64,000 nt of DNA, taken from Flavobacterium sp. DG2-3 (GTDB taxonomy: Bacteria; Bacteroidota; Bacteroidia; Flavobacteriales; Flavobacteriaceae). Position numbers and translations under genes: made by a program. Under the pieces are notes generated by a model, which did no database searches, was not told the origin of the DNA, and saw only the letters and a program-made list of their open reading frames with translations. The stretch lies in assembly GCF_030730925.1 (NCBI RefSeq), contig NZ_JAVAMB010000005.1:62001-126000 (forward strand), given 5' to 3'. Shown here piece after piece: positions 44,273 through 54,052 of this stretch (position 1 is the stretch's first letter; every line of letters starts with the position of its first letter).

Positions 44273-45757
44273 ATGAAAAGAGGAATATTCATTATCGCCC
44301 TTTTATTTTCAGCTCAGCTATTCGCGCAGGCGATATATGAAGATGAAAGATACGTACCAGAAACTGACCCGTTAGTATTGAAAAACTTAGATGAATGGCA
44401 AGGCAAAAAATTTGGTTTGCTAATGCACTGGGGAACTTACAGCCAGTGGGGTATTGTAGAGTCTTGGTCTATTTGTCCAGAAGATTACGGTTGGTGTGAG
44501 CGTAAAAAAGGAAGCAATCCATCAAATTATAATGATTATATAAAAGATTATGAAGGTTTAAGAAAAACTTTTAATCCAGTAAAATTTGATCCTGCAAAAT
44601 GGGCTAAAGCAGCTAAATATGCGGGAATGAAATACATGGTTTTCACGACAAAACACCATGACGGATTTAATATGTACGATACTAAATATTCTGATTATAA
44701 AATTACTAGTAACGACGTTCCTTTCCACACAAATCCAAAAGCAGATGTTTTAAAAGAGATTTTCAACTCATTTAGAGGAGAAGGAATTTCTACTGGAGCT
44801 TATTTTTCTAAACCAGACTGGCATAACGAAAACTATTGGGATCCCTATTTTCCACCATTCGACAGAAACGTAAACTACGATCCGTCTTTATATCCAGAAA
44901 AATGGCAGAAATATGTTGATTTCACGCACAACCAAATTATGGAAATCTTGACTAACTACGGAAAAGTTGATATTCTTTGGTTAGACGGAGGATGGGTTCG
45001 TAAAAGAGACCAAGTGAACATCAAAGAAAACTACGATGAGAAGTTTGCAGAAAACGAATCTAAAAATGGTTTCATCAAACACAGAGTGGTAGATCAAGAT
45101 CCAAAAATGGATGAATTGGTGGTTAAAGCACGTCAGAAACAACCAGGATTAATCGTAGTTGACAGAGCAGTTCACGGTAAAAATCAAAACTACTTAACGC
45201 CAGAAGGGCGTGTTCCTGCTAAAACATTGCCTTATCCATGGGAATCTTGTATTCCTGCTGGCGGCGGATGGTCTTATTCTTCAGGTGCTACTTACATGAC
45301 TGGAAGACAAGGTATTCACATGTTAATTGATATCGTGGCAAAAGGCGGAAACTTATTATTAAACGTTGCTCCAAGTCCAGAAGGAGAATGGGATAAAGGG
45401 GCGTATGATTTGTTACAAGCTTACGGAGATTGGATGAAAGTAAACAGCACAGCGATTTACAACACCAAACCAATCGAGCCTTATAAAGAAGAAAACATTT
45501 GTTTTACACAAAATAAAGCGGGGAATGTATTTGCCTTTTATTTAGCTAAAGAAGGAGAAGACAAAATTCCTGCAACAGTTACAGTAAAATCGATTAGCCC
45601 TAAAAAAGGAACGAAAATTACAATGTTAGGTTCTAAAACTTCATTGAAATGGGTAAAATCAGATAACGGATTTACCGTTACTATTCCAGAAAGTTTAAGA
45701 AACAATCTTCCTGCAAAAGAAGCTTGGACTTTAAAAATCGAAGCGATTAACAGATAA
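44273..45757 (+). CDS. GH29 alpha-L-fucosidase
   Basis: The 494-residue exported enzyme has a signal peptide (LFAQ). The GH29 barrel is marked by GLLMHWGTYSQWGIVESW, FTTKHHDGFNMYDTKYSDY and the nucleophile D238 in LWLDGGW. The C-terminal beta-sandwich is short and no extra binding module is present, unlike the GH29 at 24232. The HWG and WSICPEDYGW segments resemble the classical broad-specificity subfamily. The two GH29 enzymes could therefore address different fucose linkages. It lies 11 bp upstream of the second GH92 gene. Confidence 0.9.
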   Translation: MKRGIFIIALLFSAQLFAQAIYEDERYVPETDPLVLKNLDEWQGKKFGLLMHWGTYSQWGIVESWSICPEDYGWCERKKGSNPSNYNDYIKDYEGLRKTFNPVKFDPAKWAKAAKYAGMKYMVFTTKHHDGFNMYDTKYSDYKITSNDVPFHTNPKADVLKEIFNSFRGEGISTGAYFSKPDWHNENYWDPYFPPFDRNVNYDPSLYPEKWQKYVDFTHNQIMEILTNYGKVDILWLDGGWVRKRDQVNIKENYDEKFAENESKNGFIKHRVVDQDPKMDELVVKARQKQPGLIVVDRAVHGKNQNYLTPEGRVPAKTLPYPWESCIPAGGGWSYSSGATYMTGRQGIHMLIDIVAKGGNLLLNVAPSPEGEWDKGAYDLLQAYGDWMKVNSTAIYNTKPIEPYKEENICFTQNKAGNVFAFYLAKEGEDKIPATVTVKSISPKKGTKITMLGSKTSLKWVKSDNGFTVTIPESLRNNLPAKEAWTLKIEAINR

Positions 45758-45768
45758 GAACGAAGCCT

Positions 45769-48012
45769 ATGGTTTTAAATACAAATAATAAATTCAAAAC
45801 AGCATGTATTTTGTACCTGCTGTTTTTTAGCATCAGTATTTTTGCGCAGGAGCCTGCCGATTTTGTCAATCCAATTATTGGTACTTCCAATTTTGGAGTA
45901 GCATTTCCCGGACCAATTGCACCACGCGGAATGGCAAGTATTAGTCCGTTTAATGTGGCGGGAATAAAAGGTACACCGATGGAAAAAGACAGCCAATGGC
46001 TTTCTAATCCATATGTGAATGAAAATACGTTTTTGACAGGATTCAGTCAGGTGAATTTAAGCGGTGTCGGCTGTCCAGAATTGGGGGTTATTTTATTGAT
46101 GCCAACGACTGGAGCAGTAGAAATCGATCATTTAAAATACGGTTCGACTTATTCTAAAGAAGTGGCAAAAGCGGCGTATTATAGCGTAAACATCGACAAG
46201 TATAAAGTAAAAGGCGAATTCACGGCTTCAAAACGAGCTGGGGTGAGCAGATTCACTTTCCCGAAAGGGCAATCAAACATTTTGCTAAATCTTGGATTAG
46301 GTTTAACGAATGAAGAAGGTGCGATGATAAAAGTAGTATCGCCGACAGAAATTGAAGGAATGCGTTCGGTTGGTTCGTTTTGCTACAACAGTCCAGAAGA
46401 TGCTTATCCCGTTTATTTTGTGGCTCAATTTTCTAAACCTGCCGATAAATTTGGGATTTGGAAAAAACCTGCAAAATACAACGGCGTTGAAGCGCAATGG
46501 ATGGGTTACAATGGAAAAGCGAGAATAATGGAAAATACAATCAAAACCGTTGTAGGTGATAGTATTGGAAGTTATTTTACTTATAAATTTGAAAAAGAAG
46601 AAACAGTTGAAGTGAAGATCGGAATTTCGTACGTAAGTATCGAAAATGCCCGTGAAAACTTAGCAAAAGAAGTAGGTAACAGATCTTTTGACGCCATTTA
46701 TAAAGAAACCTACAACGAATGGAACGAAGAATTGTCTAAAATTTTGGTTGAAGGTGGTACAAAAGATGACAAAACGATTTTCTATACGGCTTTATACCAC
46801 ACTTTAATTCACCCTAATACATTAAATGATATTAACGGAGAATATCCCGTAATCAAAAGAACTAAAATTGGTAAAACCGATGGCACACGTTATACCGTAT
46901 TTTCTTTATGGGATACGTATCGAAATGTGCACCAGTTGATGTCTTTGGTTTATCCAAAACAGCAATCTGATATGGTAAAAAGCATGTTGAGCATGTTTGA
47001 TGAAAACGGCTGGTTACCGAAATGGGAATTGAATTCTACAGAAACTTTTACGATGGTTGGTGATCCTGCAAGTATTGTAATTACAGATACTTACTTAAAA
47101 GGAATTCGTGATTATGATGTCAATAAAGCGTATTACGCAATGTTGAAAGGCGCAGATCAGGTTGAGCATAATCCGCTTCGTCCAGGATTGAAAGATTATA
47201 TCAAAAAAGGATATTTAACGACAGATAATAAAGGTCCGGTTTCGACGACTCAGGAATACAATATTTCAGATTATGCTATTTCGCTTATGGCTAACGAATT
47301 TGGGGACAAAGACAATGTAAAACGTTTTAAAAACCGATCATTATCATATAGAAAATTATTTGATAAGAATCTGAATTTACTTCGTCCAAGAACTGCAAAC
47401 GGAGATTGGTACGAGCCTTTTGATCCTGCTTCTGGAGCCAATTTTGAAGAAAATGTTGGTTTTATCGAAGGAAATGCGTGGCAGTATAATTTCATGGTTC
47501 CTCATGATATCATCGGATTAAAGAAATTAATGGGCGGCGATCAAGCATTTTCGGCACAATTGCAGAAAATCTTCGACATGAAGCAATTTGATATGGCGAA
47601 TGAGCCAGATATTGCCAATCCGTATTTGTTTAATTATGTGAAAGGTGAAGAATACAAAGCTCAGGATCATGTAAAAAGACTGGTTCGCGAATATTTCAAA
47701 AACGAACCAAAAGGATTGCCAGGAAATGATGATACCGGAACGATGTCGGCTTGGTTGGTGTATTCGATGATGGGAATTTATCCAATATCTCCGGGAGATC
47801 CAATTTACACTATTACAACGCCAATGTTTCATAGAGTGACGATTAAATTAGATCCAAGATATTATAAAAAAGAAAGCATTGTAATTGAAAGACAAGTCAA
47901 TAATGATGGGAAAATCAATTCGATTGAGCTAAACGGAAAAACACTTAATACTTTTTTTATTTCACACGATGATTTTGTGAATGGAACAAAGCTTAAAGTG
48001 ATTCAAAATTAA
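45769..48012 (+). CDS. GH92 alpha-mannosidase, second, divergent
   Basis: The 747-residue exported enzyme has a signal peptide (SIFAQ). Its GH92 start is ADFVNPIIGTSNFGVAFPG. The acid segment reads ANEPDIA with E612 in place of the GNEPSHH of the first GH92, and the calcium/base segment reads PGNDDTGTMSAW. The acid is kept but the neighbouring histidines are not, so linkage specificity is probably different (for example alpha-1,3, alpha-1,4 or alpha-1,6). With the first GH92 it would complete removal of alpha-mannose. It is 13 bp upstream of the GH3 gene. Confidence 0.9.
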   Translation: MVLNTNNKFKTACILYLLFFSISIFAQEPADFVNPIIGTSNFGVAFPGPIAPRGMASISPFNVAGIKGTPMEKDSQWLSNPYVNENTFLTGFSQVNLSGVGCPELGVILLMPTTGAVEIDHLKYGSTYSKEVAKAAYYSVNIDKYKVKGEFTASKRAGVSRFTFPKGQSNILLNLGLGLTNEEGAMIKVVSPTEIEGMRSVGSFCYNSPEDAYPVYFVAQFSKPADKFGIWKKPAKYNGVEAQWMGYNGKARIMENTIKTVVGDSIGSYFTYKFEKEETVEVKIGISYVSIENARENLAKEVGNRSFDAIYKETYNEWNEELSKILVEGGTKDDKTIFYTALYHTLIHPNTLNDINGEYPVIKRTKIGKTDGTRYTVFSLWDTYRNVHQLMSLVYPKQQSDMVKSMLSMFDENGWLPKWELNSTETFTMVGDPASIVITDTYLKGIRDYDVNKAYYAMLKGADQVEHNPLRPGLKDYIKKGYLTTDNKGPVSTTQEYNISDYAISLMANEFGDKDNVKRFKNRSLSYRKLFDKNLNLLRPRTANGDWYEPFDPASGANFEENVGFIEGNAWQYNFMVPHDIIGLKKLMGGDQAFSAQLQKIFDMKQFDMANEPDIANPYLFNYVKGEEYKAQDHVKRLVREYFKNEPKGLPGNDDTGTMSAWLVYSMMGIYPISPGDPIYTITTPMFHRVTIKLDPRYYKKESIVIERQVNNDGKINSIELNGKTLNTFFISHDDFVNGTKLKVIQN

Positions 48013-48025
48013 AATACACACAACT

Positions 48026-50686
48026 ATGTTACAATTAAGAATGAGAAAAACAGCCATTATTTTTGTAATGGCTGTTGGCTTTTTTAACCAAAGCCATGCC
48101 CAGAAAAAGTATCCGTATCAGGATGCCAAACTGCCAGTAGAAGAGAGAGTGCAGGATTTGTTAAGCCGTATGACACTTGAAGAAAAAGTACGTCAGATGG
48201 ATATGTACAGAGGAGATTTTTTTAAAGAAAAAGAAGATTTTGCTAAAGGTAAATCAGCTGAAAAAATCGGGAAATTAGGAATTGGAGCGATTCATGATCT
48301 TTATCCGCGTTCAGCGAAAATGATAAACGATCTTCAGACTAACGTAATTAAAGGAAACCGTTGGGGAATTCCTGCACTTATTATGTGCGAAATGCTCCAC
48401 GGATATTTAGATGAAGGAAGTACTGCTTTTCCAATGAACATTGGACTTGGAGCAACTTGGGACGTAAATGTTCTGGATAAAGTGGGTAAAGTTATCGGTA
48501 TGGAAGCCCGTGCTCATGGAGTTCACTTTGGTTTTGGTCCAAACTTAGATTTAGGACGTGAGCCAAGATGGGGGCGTGTTGCAGAAACTTTTGGTGAAGA
48601 TGCTTTCTTAAACAGCGAAATTGGTTTGGCTTTCATTAAAGGATTACAAGGAGACGATTTAAAATCGGATCGTTCTATTATTGCAGAGCCTAAACACTTT
48701 GCAGTTCATGGTATTCCACAAGCGGGAGGAAATTCTTCTCCAATTTTGGTAGGAGAACGTTCGGCTCGTGAAGATCATTTGCCTTCTTTTAGAAAAGCGT
48801 TTACAAAAGGCGGTGCATTGGGAACAATGTGTGCGTATTCTGAGTTAGACGGAATTCCATGCGCGGCAAATCATTGGTTATTGACAGATGTTTTGAGAAA
48901 AGAATGGGGTTTTAAAGGAATTGTAGTTTCTGATTTAGGAGCTATTAAATACATTCAGACCACTCATAAAGTGGCTGATTCTCCAAAAGATGCTATTAGA
49001 GAAGCAGTTTCTTCTGGTGTTGATATGCAGTTTTATGATTTTTCAAACGAATTCTGGCAGAATACCATTATCGAATTGGTTAATGAGAAAAAATTAACTG
49101 AAGAAAACATCAATCGTGCTGCAGGTGGAGTTTTACGTTTGAAATTCTTATTAGGATTATTTGAAAATCCGTTTACAGATAAAAACTTAATTAAAGAGCG
49201 TTTTCATACCAAAGAAAATCAGGCTGTTGCTTTAGAAGCGGCTCAAAAATCGATGATTTTATTGAAGAATGAAAACAATCTTCTTCCATTGAAAAAAGAT
49301 CTTAAAAACATCGCGGTTATCGGACCAAACGCCAATGCGTCAAGATTGGGAGGTTATTCTCCTAAAAATAGTGTTGGAACAACCGTTTTTGAAGGTATTC
49401 AGCAAGTAGTTGGAAAAACAGCAAATGTGGTTTACGAAGAAGGTGTGCCGCTGATTGTAAAAGGACAAGCAATTCCATCTAAATATTTATTTACTTCTGA
49501 CGGATCTCAAAACGGATTAAAAGGGGAATATTTCAATAACAGAAATTTAGAAGGAACTCCAGCTTTAACTCGTATTGACAGCCAATTAGAATTTGACTGG
49601 CCTTGGGCTCCTGGTGATGGTGTGAATGTGGATGATTTCTCTATTCGTTGGACAGGTTATATTCAATCAGATAAATCATTTGACGGTTGGTTAGGTTTAA
49701 GTTCTGATGACGGAATCAGAATGTGGGTTGATGATGTATTGGTTGTTGACAACTGGACAAAAGGAGCGACAAGCATTGTAACCACTCCAAAAAATATTGA
49801 AGCTGGTAAGAAATACAAAGTCCGCATTGAAATGTGGGAAGGAGGCTGGGGAGCCAGAGCTCACTTGCGTTGGAACTTAGAAAAAGTAAACATGCAGCCA
49901 GCGATTGAAGCCGCTAAAAAAGCAGATGTTGCGATTGTAGTTTTAGGAGAATCTAACGAATTGGTAGAAGAAAACCGTGATGTTGCTGATTTGAATTTAC
50001 ACGGTATACAGCAAGAACTGATTGAAGCGATTCAGAAAACAGGAACTCCTGTAGTTTGTGTGTTATTAAACGGACGTCCGTTATCTACAAACTGGATTGC
50101 TGATAATATTCCAGCGATTATCGAAGGATGGTTCCCAGGAGAAAGTGGAGGTAGAGCTGTGGCTGATGTTTTATTCGGAGATTACAATCCGGCGGGAAGA
50201 TTGCCAATTACGGTTCCAAAATCGGTTGGGCAGTTACCTATATATTATAACCAAAAACCTTCTGCAATACACAGATACGTTGCAGAGAGCGAAAATCCGT
50301 TATTCAATTTTGGTTTTGGTTTGAGTTTTACCAAGTTTGAATATTCGAATATGGCTATTAGTTCGACAGAAATTAAAAAAGACGGTGAATTGAAAGTTTC
50401 AGTTGATGTGAAAAACGTTGGAAATTTTGATGGAGACGAGGTTGTTCAGCTTTATGTAAATGATGTTTACAGCAGCGTTACAACACCAGAAAAAACATTA
50501 AAAGGATTCAAAAGGTTATTCATTAAAAAAGGAGAAACCAAACGTGTCGATTTTACACTTACAAAGGATGAGCTATCTCTCTGGAACAGAGAAATGAAGG
50601 AGGTTGTAGAGCCCGGAGATTTCGAAGTTTTAGTCGGCGGAAATTCGGTCGATTTGTTAAAATTAAAATTCAAGGTTTTGAACTAA
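48026..50686 (+). CDS. GH3 beta-glycosidase with PA14 insertion
   Basis: The 886-residue exported enzyme has a signal peptide; an alternative start at 48041 removes five residues and is equally possible. Domain order is a GH3 N-terminal barrel (about 45-370) with the nucleophile D303 in VVSDLGAIK, the alpha/beta sandwich (from about 400) interrupted by a PA14 domain (about 497-617), and a C-terminal fibronectin-III-like domain. Family activities include beta-glucosidase and beta-xylosidase. In an N-glycan locus removal of beta-1,2-xylose from plant-type N-glycans is an attractive but unproven possibility. It is the last gene of its unit. Confidence 0.88.
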   Translation: MLQLRMRKTAIIFVMAVGFFNQSHAQKKYPYQDAKLPVEERVQDLLSRMTLEEKVRQMDMYRGDFFKEKEDFAKGKSAEKIGKLGIGAIHDLYPRSAKMINDLQTNVIKGNRWGIPALIMCEMLHGYLDEGSTAFPMNIGLGATWDVNVLDKVGKVIGMEARAHGVHFGFGPNLDLGREPRWGRVAETFGEDAFLNSEIGLAFIKGLQGDDLKSDRSIIAEPKHFAVHGIPQAGGNSSPILVGERSAREDHLPSFRKAFTKGGALGTMCAYSELDGIPCAANHWLLTDVLRKEWGFKGIVVSDLGAIKYIQTTHKVADSPKDAIREAVSSGVDMQFYDFSNEFWQNTIIELVNEKKLTEENINRAAGGVLRLKFLLGLFENPFTDKNLIKERFHTKENQAVALEAAQKSMILLKNENNLLPLKKDLKNIAVIGPNANASRLGGYSPKNSVGTTVFEGIQQVVGKTANVVYEEGVPLIVKGQAIPSKYLFTSDGSQNGLKGEYFNNRNLEGTPALTRIDSQLEFDWPWAPGDGVNVDDFSIRWTGYIQSDKSFDGWLGLSSDDGIRMWVDDVLVVDNWTKGATSIVTTPKNIEAGKKYKVRIEMWEGGWGARAHLRWNLEKVNMQPAIEAAKKADVAIVVLGESNELVEENRDVADLNLHGIQQELIEAIQKTGTPVVCVLLNGRPLSTNWIADNIPAIIEGWFPGESGGRAVADVLFGDYNPAGRLPITVPKSVGQLPIYYNQKPSAIHRYVAESENPLFNFGFGLSFTKFEYSNMAISSTEIKKDGELKVSVDVKNVGNFDGDEVVQLYVNDVYSSVTTPEKTLKGFKRLFIKKGETKRVDFTLTKDELSLWNREMKEVVEPGDFEVLVGGNSVDLLKLKFKVLN

Positions 50687-50693
50687 AAACCCG

Positions 50694-50720
50694 AAAACGC
50701 CGAAGATATTTCGGCGTTTT
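50694..50720 (+). terminator. Rho-independent terminator after GH3
   Basis: AAAACGCCGAA (50694-50704) pairs perfectly with TTCGGCGTTTT (50710-50720) across a five-base loop, followed by T and GCTTT. It lies 8 bp after the GH3 stop and separates the glycosidase operon from susCD. Confidence 0.88.
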
Positions 50721-50869
50721 TGCTTTAAAAAAATGAATACAATTATAAAAGGCTTAAATCTCTAAATTATTTGGGGTTTAGGCCTTGTAAATAAACAAGA
50801 CTAGGATTACAAATGAAAACGTTTTCTTTCATTTTTGGACTAAAGATTCACCAACACCTTTTCAAAATT

Positions 50870-50918
50870 GTCATTTGTCGAAATTTTGATTCGTTAACAA
50901 AATGTATTCTTAAGTTTA
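50870..50918 (+). promoter_or_regulatory. Predicted regulated promoter of the SusC/SusD operon
   Basis: GTCATTTGTCGAAATTTTGA at 50870 is the best match to the site at 24151; a longer 31-base alignment keeps 24 positions. TAAGTTTA (50911-50918) follows at 41 nt, 31 nt before the start codon. The motif is flanked by CAAAATT/AATTTTG, which gives it partial dyad symmetry. Confidence 0.62.
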
Positions 50919-50949
50919 ACATGTTATTAACTCTAAAAAAACAACTAAT

Positions 50950-53900
50950 ATGATTAAAAGCGTACTAAAATTACTGTTGGTCATATGCCTTTTTGGTTTC
51001 CAAAGCCTAGAAGCGCAGACTACAGTAAAAGGAACGATAACAGATGCTCAAACTGGGATTCCAATTCCTGGAGCAAATATTATTGTTAAAGGAACTAAAA
51101 CAAGTGCTTCTACCGATTTTGACGGTAAGTATGCGATTAGTGTTCCAAATCAATCAGCAGTTTTAGTTTTTACCTATGTAGGATCTGCTACAAAAGAAGT
51201 TGCTGTTGGATCACAAACTACAATTAATGTATCTTTAGGCCCAGATACACAGCAGTTAGGAGAGGTAGTTGTTACAGCTCTTGGTATTAAAAGAGAGAAA
51301 AAAGCAATTACGTATTCTGCACAGAACGTTTCTGTAGACGAGCTTTCTGAAGCAAGATCATTAAACGTTGCGAACTCACTTTCTGGTAAAGTAGCGGGTC
51401 TTAACTTCTCTACAACCTCAAATGGTGTTGGTTCTTCTTCTAGAATTACTTTAAGAGGTAACAGATCTCTTAACGGAAACAACCAGCCATTATATGTAGT
51501 AGACGGTGTGCCAATTAGTAATGGTACAACTACTGGTAATCCTGATATTGATACAGGAGGTACTACACAGCCAGATGGTATTTCTAACATTAACCCAGAA
51601 GATATTGCGTCGATGACTGTTCTTAAAGGACCATCTGCTGCGGCTCTTTACGGTTCTAGAGCATCAAATGGTGTAATCGTAATTACAACTAAATCGGGTA
51701 AATCTGGAAAAACTTCAGTTACATTATCATCTAACTTTATGGCATCTTCTGCTTATAATTTGATGAACTTGCAAAATGAGTACGGTCAAGGTACAAATGG
51801 AGCTTATGTTTCTAACTCAAGTTCAAGCTGGGGTGCACCTCTAGACGGACGTCAGGTTTCTGCATGGCAGTTGGTTCGTAACCCAAATTATGCTGGGCCA
51901 GCGACTCAAAGTTATATTGCACAGCCAAACAACGTTATTGATTTCTACAAAACAGGTTATAACTTAGCTAATACATTAACAGTAACTGCTGGTAACGAAA
52001 AAGCGCAAGGTTATTTCTCTTATACTAACACACGTGCTGAAGGTATTGTTGGAGGAAACCAAATGGACAGACACAATCTTAACTTAAGATTGACAAGCAA
52101 AATTTCTGATAAATTATCTTTGGATGTAAAAACAAACTACATCGTTCAAGACATCGATAACTTGTTAAGAACAGGTGAAGAATCTATCGGAACATCTGCT
52201 TACTTATTGCCTCGTAGTATCGCTTATAACGATTACAAAGATTTCGAATTCTTTGATGCTGCAGGACAAAGACAAGTAAACTATTTCTTAGACGAAACTG
52301 GAGCTCCAGGTGGAAACCCATTCTGGTCTGCTTTACGTGACGATGCTCGTACAGACAAAAGAAATAGATTTATTGGTTTAGCTTCTCTTAAATATGAGTT
52401 TACAAAAACGTTAAGCTTACAAGGTAGAGCTGGTTTAGACCAAATGACAAACAAAAACGTAAGAAACAGATATGCTACAAATGCATTTAACAGCAACATG
52501 GGTTCTTACAGCGAATCTTATGAAACGGTGAGCGAACTAAACATTGATGCTTTACTTTCTTACAGCGAAAAATTTGGAGATTTCTCTATTGGTCTTAATG
52601 GAGGAGCAAGTTCATTGCAACAAAACAGTTCAGCTTTAAACTCTGGCGGTGTTTTAAGTAAAAGAAACTTCTTCGCATTGTCAAACGTACAAACTGTTCA
52701 ATCTACTTCTACAGCTTCAGAAAAAAGAATTAACTCTATCTACGGATTTGGTCAAATTGGTTTCAGAAACTACTTATTCTTAGATTTAACAGCTAGAAAT
52801 GACTGGTCTTCTACATTGCCACAAGATTATTTCTACCCATCTTTCGGACTTTCTGCTGTACTTTCTGATATGTTTACATTGCCAGAAGTAATCAGTTTTG
52901 CAAAACTTAGAGCTTCTTACGCAGAAGTTGGTAACGATACAGATCCTTATCAGACACAGCAAAGATTCTCATACATCGGAGGTAACGGTGGTATGTTATA
53001 CGGACAAAATACAAAAGCAAATCCAAACTTGAAGCCAGAGATTTCTTCTTCTAATGAGTTTGGTGCTGATGTTAGATTCTTCAACAACCGTTTAGGTTTA
53101 GATTTCACTTACTTTAAAACATTAACAAATAACCAAATTTTTTACATCAACACTCCTGAGTCTTCTGGATATTCTAGAGCAATCGTAAACGGTGGAGATA
53201 TTGAAAATAAAGGTATTGAGTTAACGCTTTCTGCAACTCCAATTCAAACAGAAAACTTCTCTTGGGATATTACAGCAAACTACGCTTCTTATAAGTCAAA
53301 AGTTAAATCTATCTTTGAAGGACGTGATGAATTAGTAATTGGTGAAGGACGTTTAGTAAGAAGTAAAGTTGTTCAAGGTGGTGAGTACGGTGATTTATAC
53401 ATCAAAGGTTTCCAAAGAAACGAAGCTGGACAAATCATTGTAAACAGTGCAGGTATTCCATTAGCTACAAATGGTTTTGATGTTCGTGCTGGTAACTTTA
53501 ACCCAGATTGGACTGCAGGTTTCAAAAACAACTTTAAATACAAAGATTTCTCTTTAAGCTTCTTAGTTGATTTCAGAATCGGTGGTGAAGTTATTTCATA
53601 CACTCAAGCTAGACAAGCTGGTTTAGGGGTAAGCGATATTACGTTAGCAGGAAGAAATGGTGGAATCATTGTTGATGGTGTAGTAGATAACGGAAACGGA
53701 ACTTACTCTCCAAACACAGCAAGCATCAATGCTGAACAATACTGGACAGCAATCGGACAAAGAACTCCAATCGCAGAGCCATTCGTTTATGATGCTACAA
53801 ACATCAGATTAAGAGAGCTTGTTTTTGGTTATTCAATGCCAAAAAAATTATTAGGTAACTCAGGATTTACAAGCATCGATTTCTCATTAGTAGGTAGAAA

Positions 53901-54036
53901 CTTGTTCTTCTTCTTAAACAAAGCAGAACACTTTGATCCAGAAGCTGGAGCAGGTACAGGAAACTTACAAGGGATAGAATCTTTCAACATTCCTTCAACG
54001 AGAGATTATGGAGTTAATGTTAAATTCGGATTTTAA
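50950..54036 (+). CDS. SusC-like TonB-dependent outer-membrane transporter
   Basis: The 1028-residue protein has a signal peptide (SLEAQ), a carboxypeptidase-regulatory-like domain (about 23-105: VKGTITDAQTGIPIPGANI), a TonB plug (about 115-235: LSGKVAGLNFST, LYVVDGVPISNG, GPSAAALYGSRASNGVIVIT) and a 22-strand barrel to the C-terminal aromatic residue. This is the SusC/RagA subtype, which imports oligosaccharides or glycopeptides with a SusD lid using TonB energy. SusD follows after 16 bp. It is the only SusC/SusD pair in the window, so it is the expected importer for the N-glycan locus. Confidence 0.95.
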   Translation: MIKSVLKLLLVICLFGFQSLEAQTTVKGTITDAQTGIPIPGANIIVKGTKTSASTDFDGKYAISVPNQSAVLVFTYVGSATKEVAVGSQTTINVSLGPDTQQLGEVVVTALGIKREKKAITYSAQNVSVDELSEARSLNVANSLSGKVAGLNFSTTSNGVGSSSRITLRGNRSLNGNNQPLYVVDGVPISNGTTTGNPDIDTGGTTQPDGISNINPEDIASMTVLKGPSAAALYGSRASNGVIVITTKSGKSGKTSVTLSSNFMASSAYNLMNLQNEYGQGTNGAYVSNSSSSWGAPLDGRQVSAWQLVRNPNYAGPATQSYIAQPNNVIDFYKTGYNLANTLTVTAGNEKAQGYFSYTNTRAEGIVGGNQMDRHNLNLRLTSKISDKLSLDVKTNYIVQDIDNLLRTGEESIGTSAYLLPRSIAYNDYKDFEFFDAAGQRQVNYFLDETGAPGGNPFWSALRDDARTDKRNRFIGLASLKYEFTKTLSLQGRAGLDQMTNKNVRNRYATNAFNSNMGSYSESYETVSELNIDALLSYSEKFGDFSIGLNGGASSLQQNSSALNSGGVLSKRNFFALSNVQTVQSTSTASEKRINSIYGFGQIGFRNYLFLDLTARNDWSSTLPQDYFYPSFGLSAVLSDMFTLPEVISFAKLRASYAEVGNDTDPYQTQQRFSYIGGNGGMLYGQNTKANPNLKPEISSSNEFGADVRFFNNRLGLDFTYFKTLTNNQIFYINTPESSGYSRAIVNGGDIENKGIELTLSATPIQTENFSWDITANYASYKSKVKSIFEGRDELVIGEGRLVRSKVVQGGEYGDLYIKGFQRNEAGQIIVNSAGIPLATNGFDVRAGNFNPDWTAGFKNNFKYKDFSLSFLVDFRIGGEVISYTQARQAGLGVSDITLAGRNGGIIVDGVVDNGNGTYSPNTASINAEQYWTAIGQRTPIAEPFVYDATNIRLRELVFGYSMPKKLLGNSGFTSIDFSLVGRNLFFFLNKAEHFDPEAGAGTGNLQGIESFNIPSTRDYGVNVKFGF

Positions 54037-54052
54037 TTAAAAAAGAGATATC

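Noticed and set aside
50747-50785. Possible riboswitch-like hairpin before susC
   Set aside because: The stem is imperfect, needs G-U pairs and lies upstream of the predicted promoter, so a leader role is unlikely.
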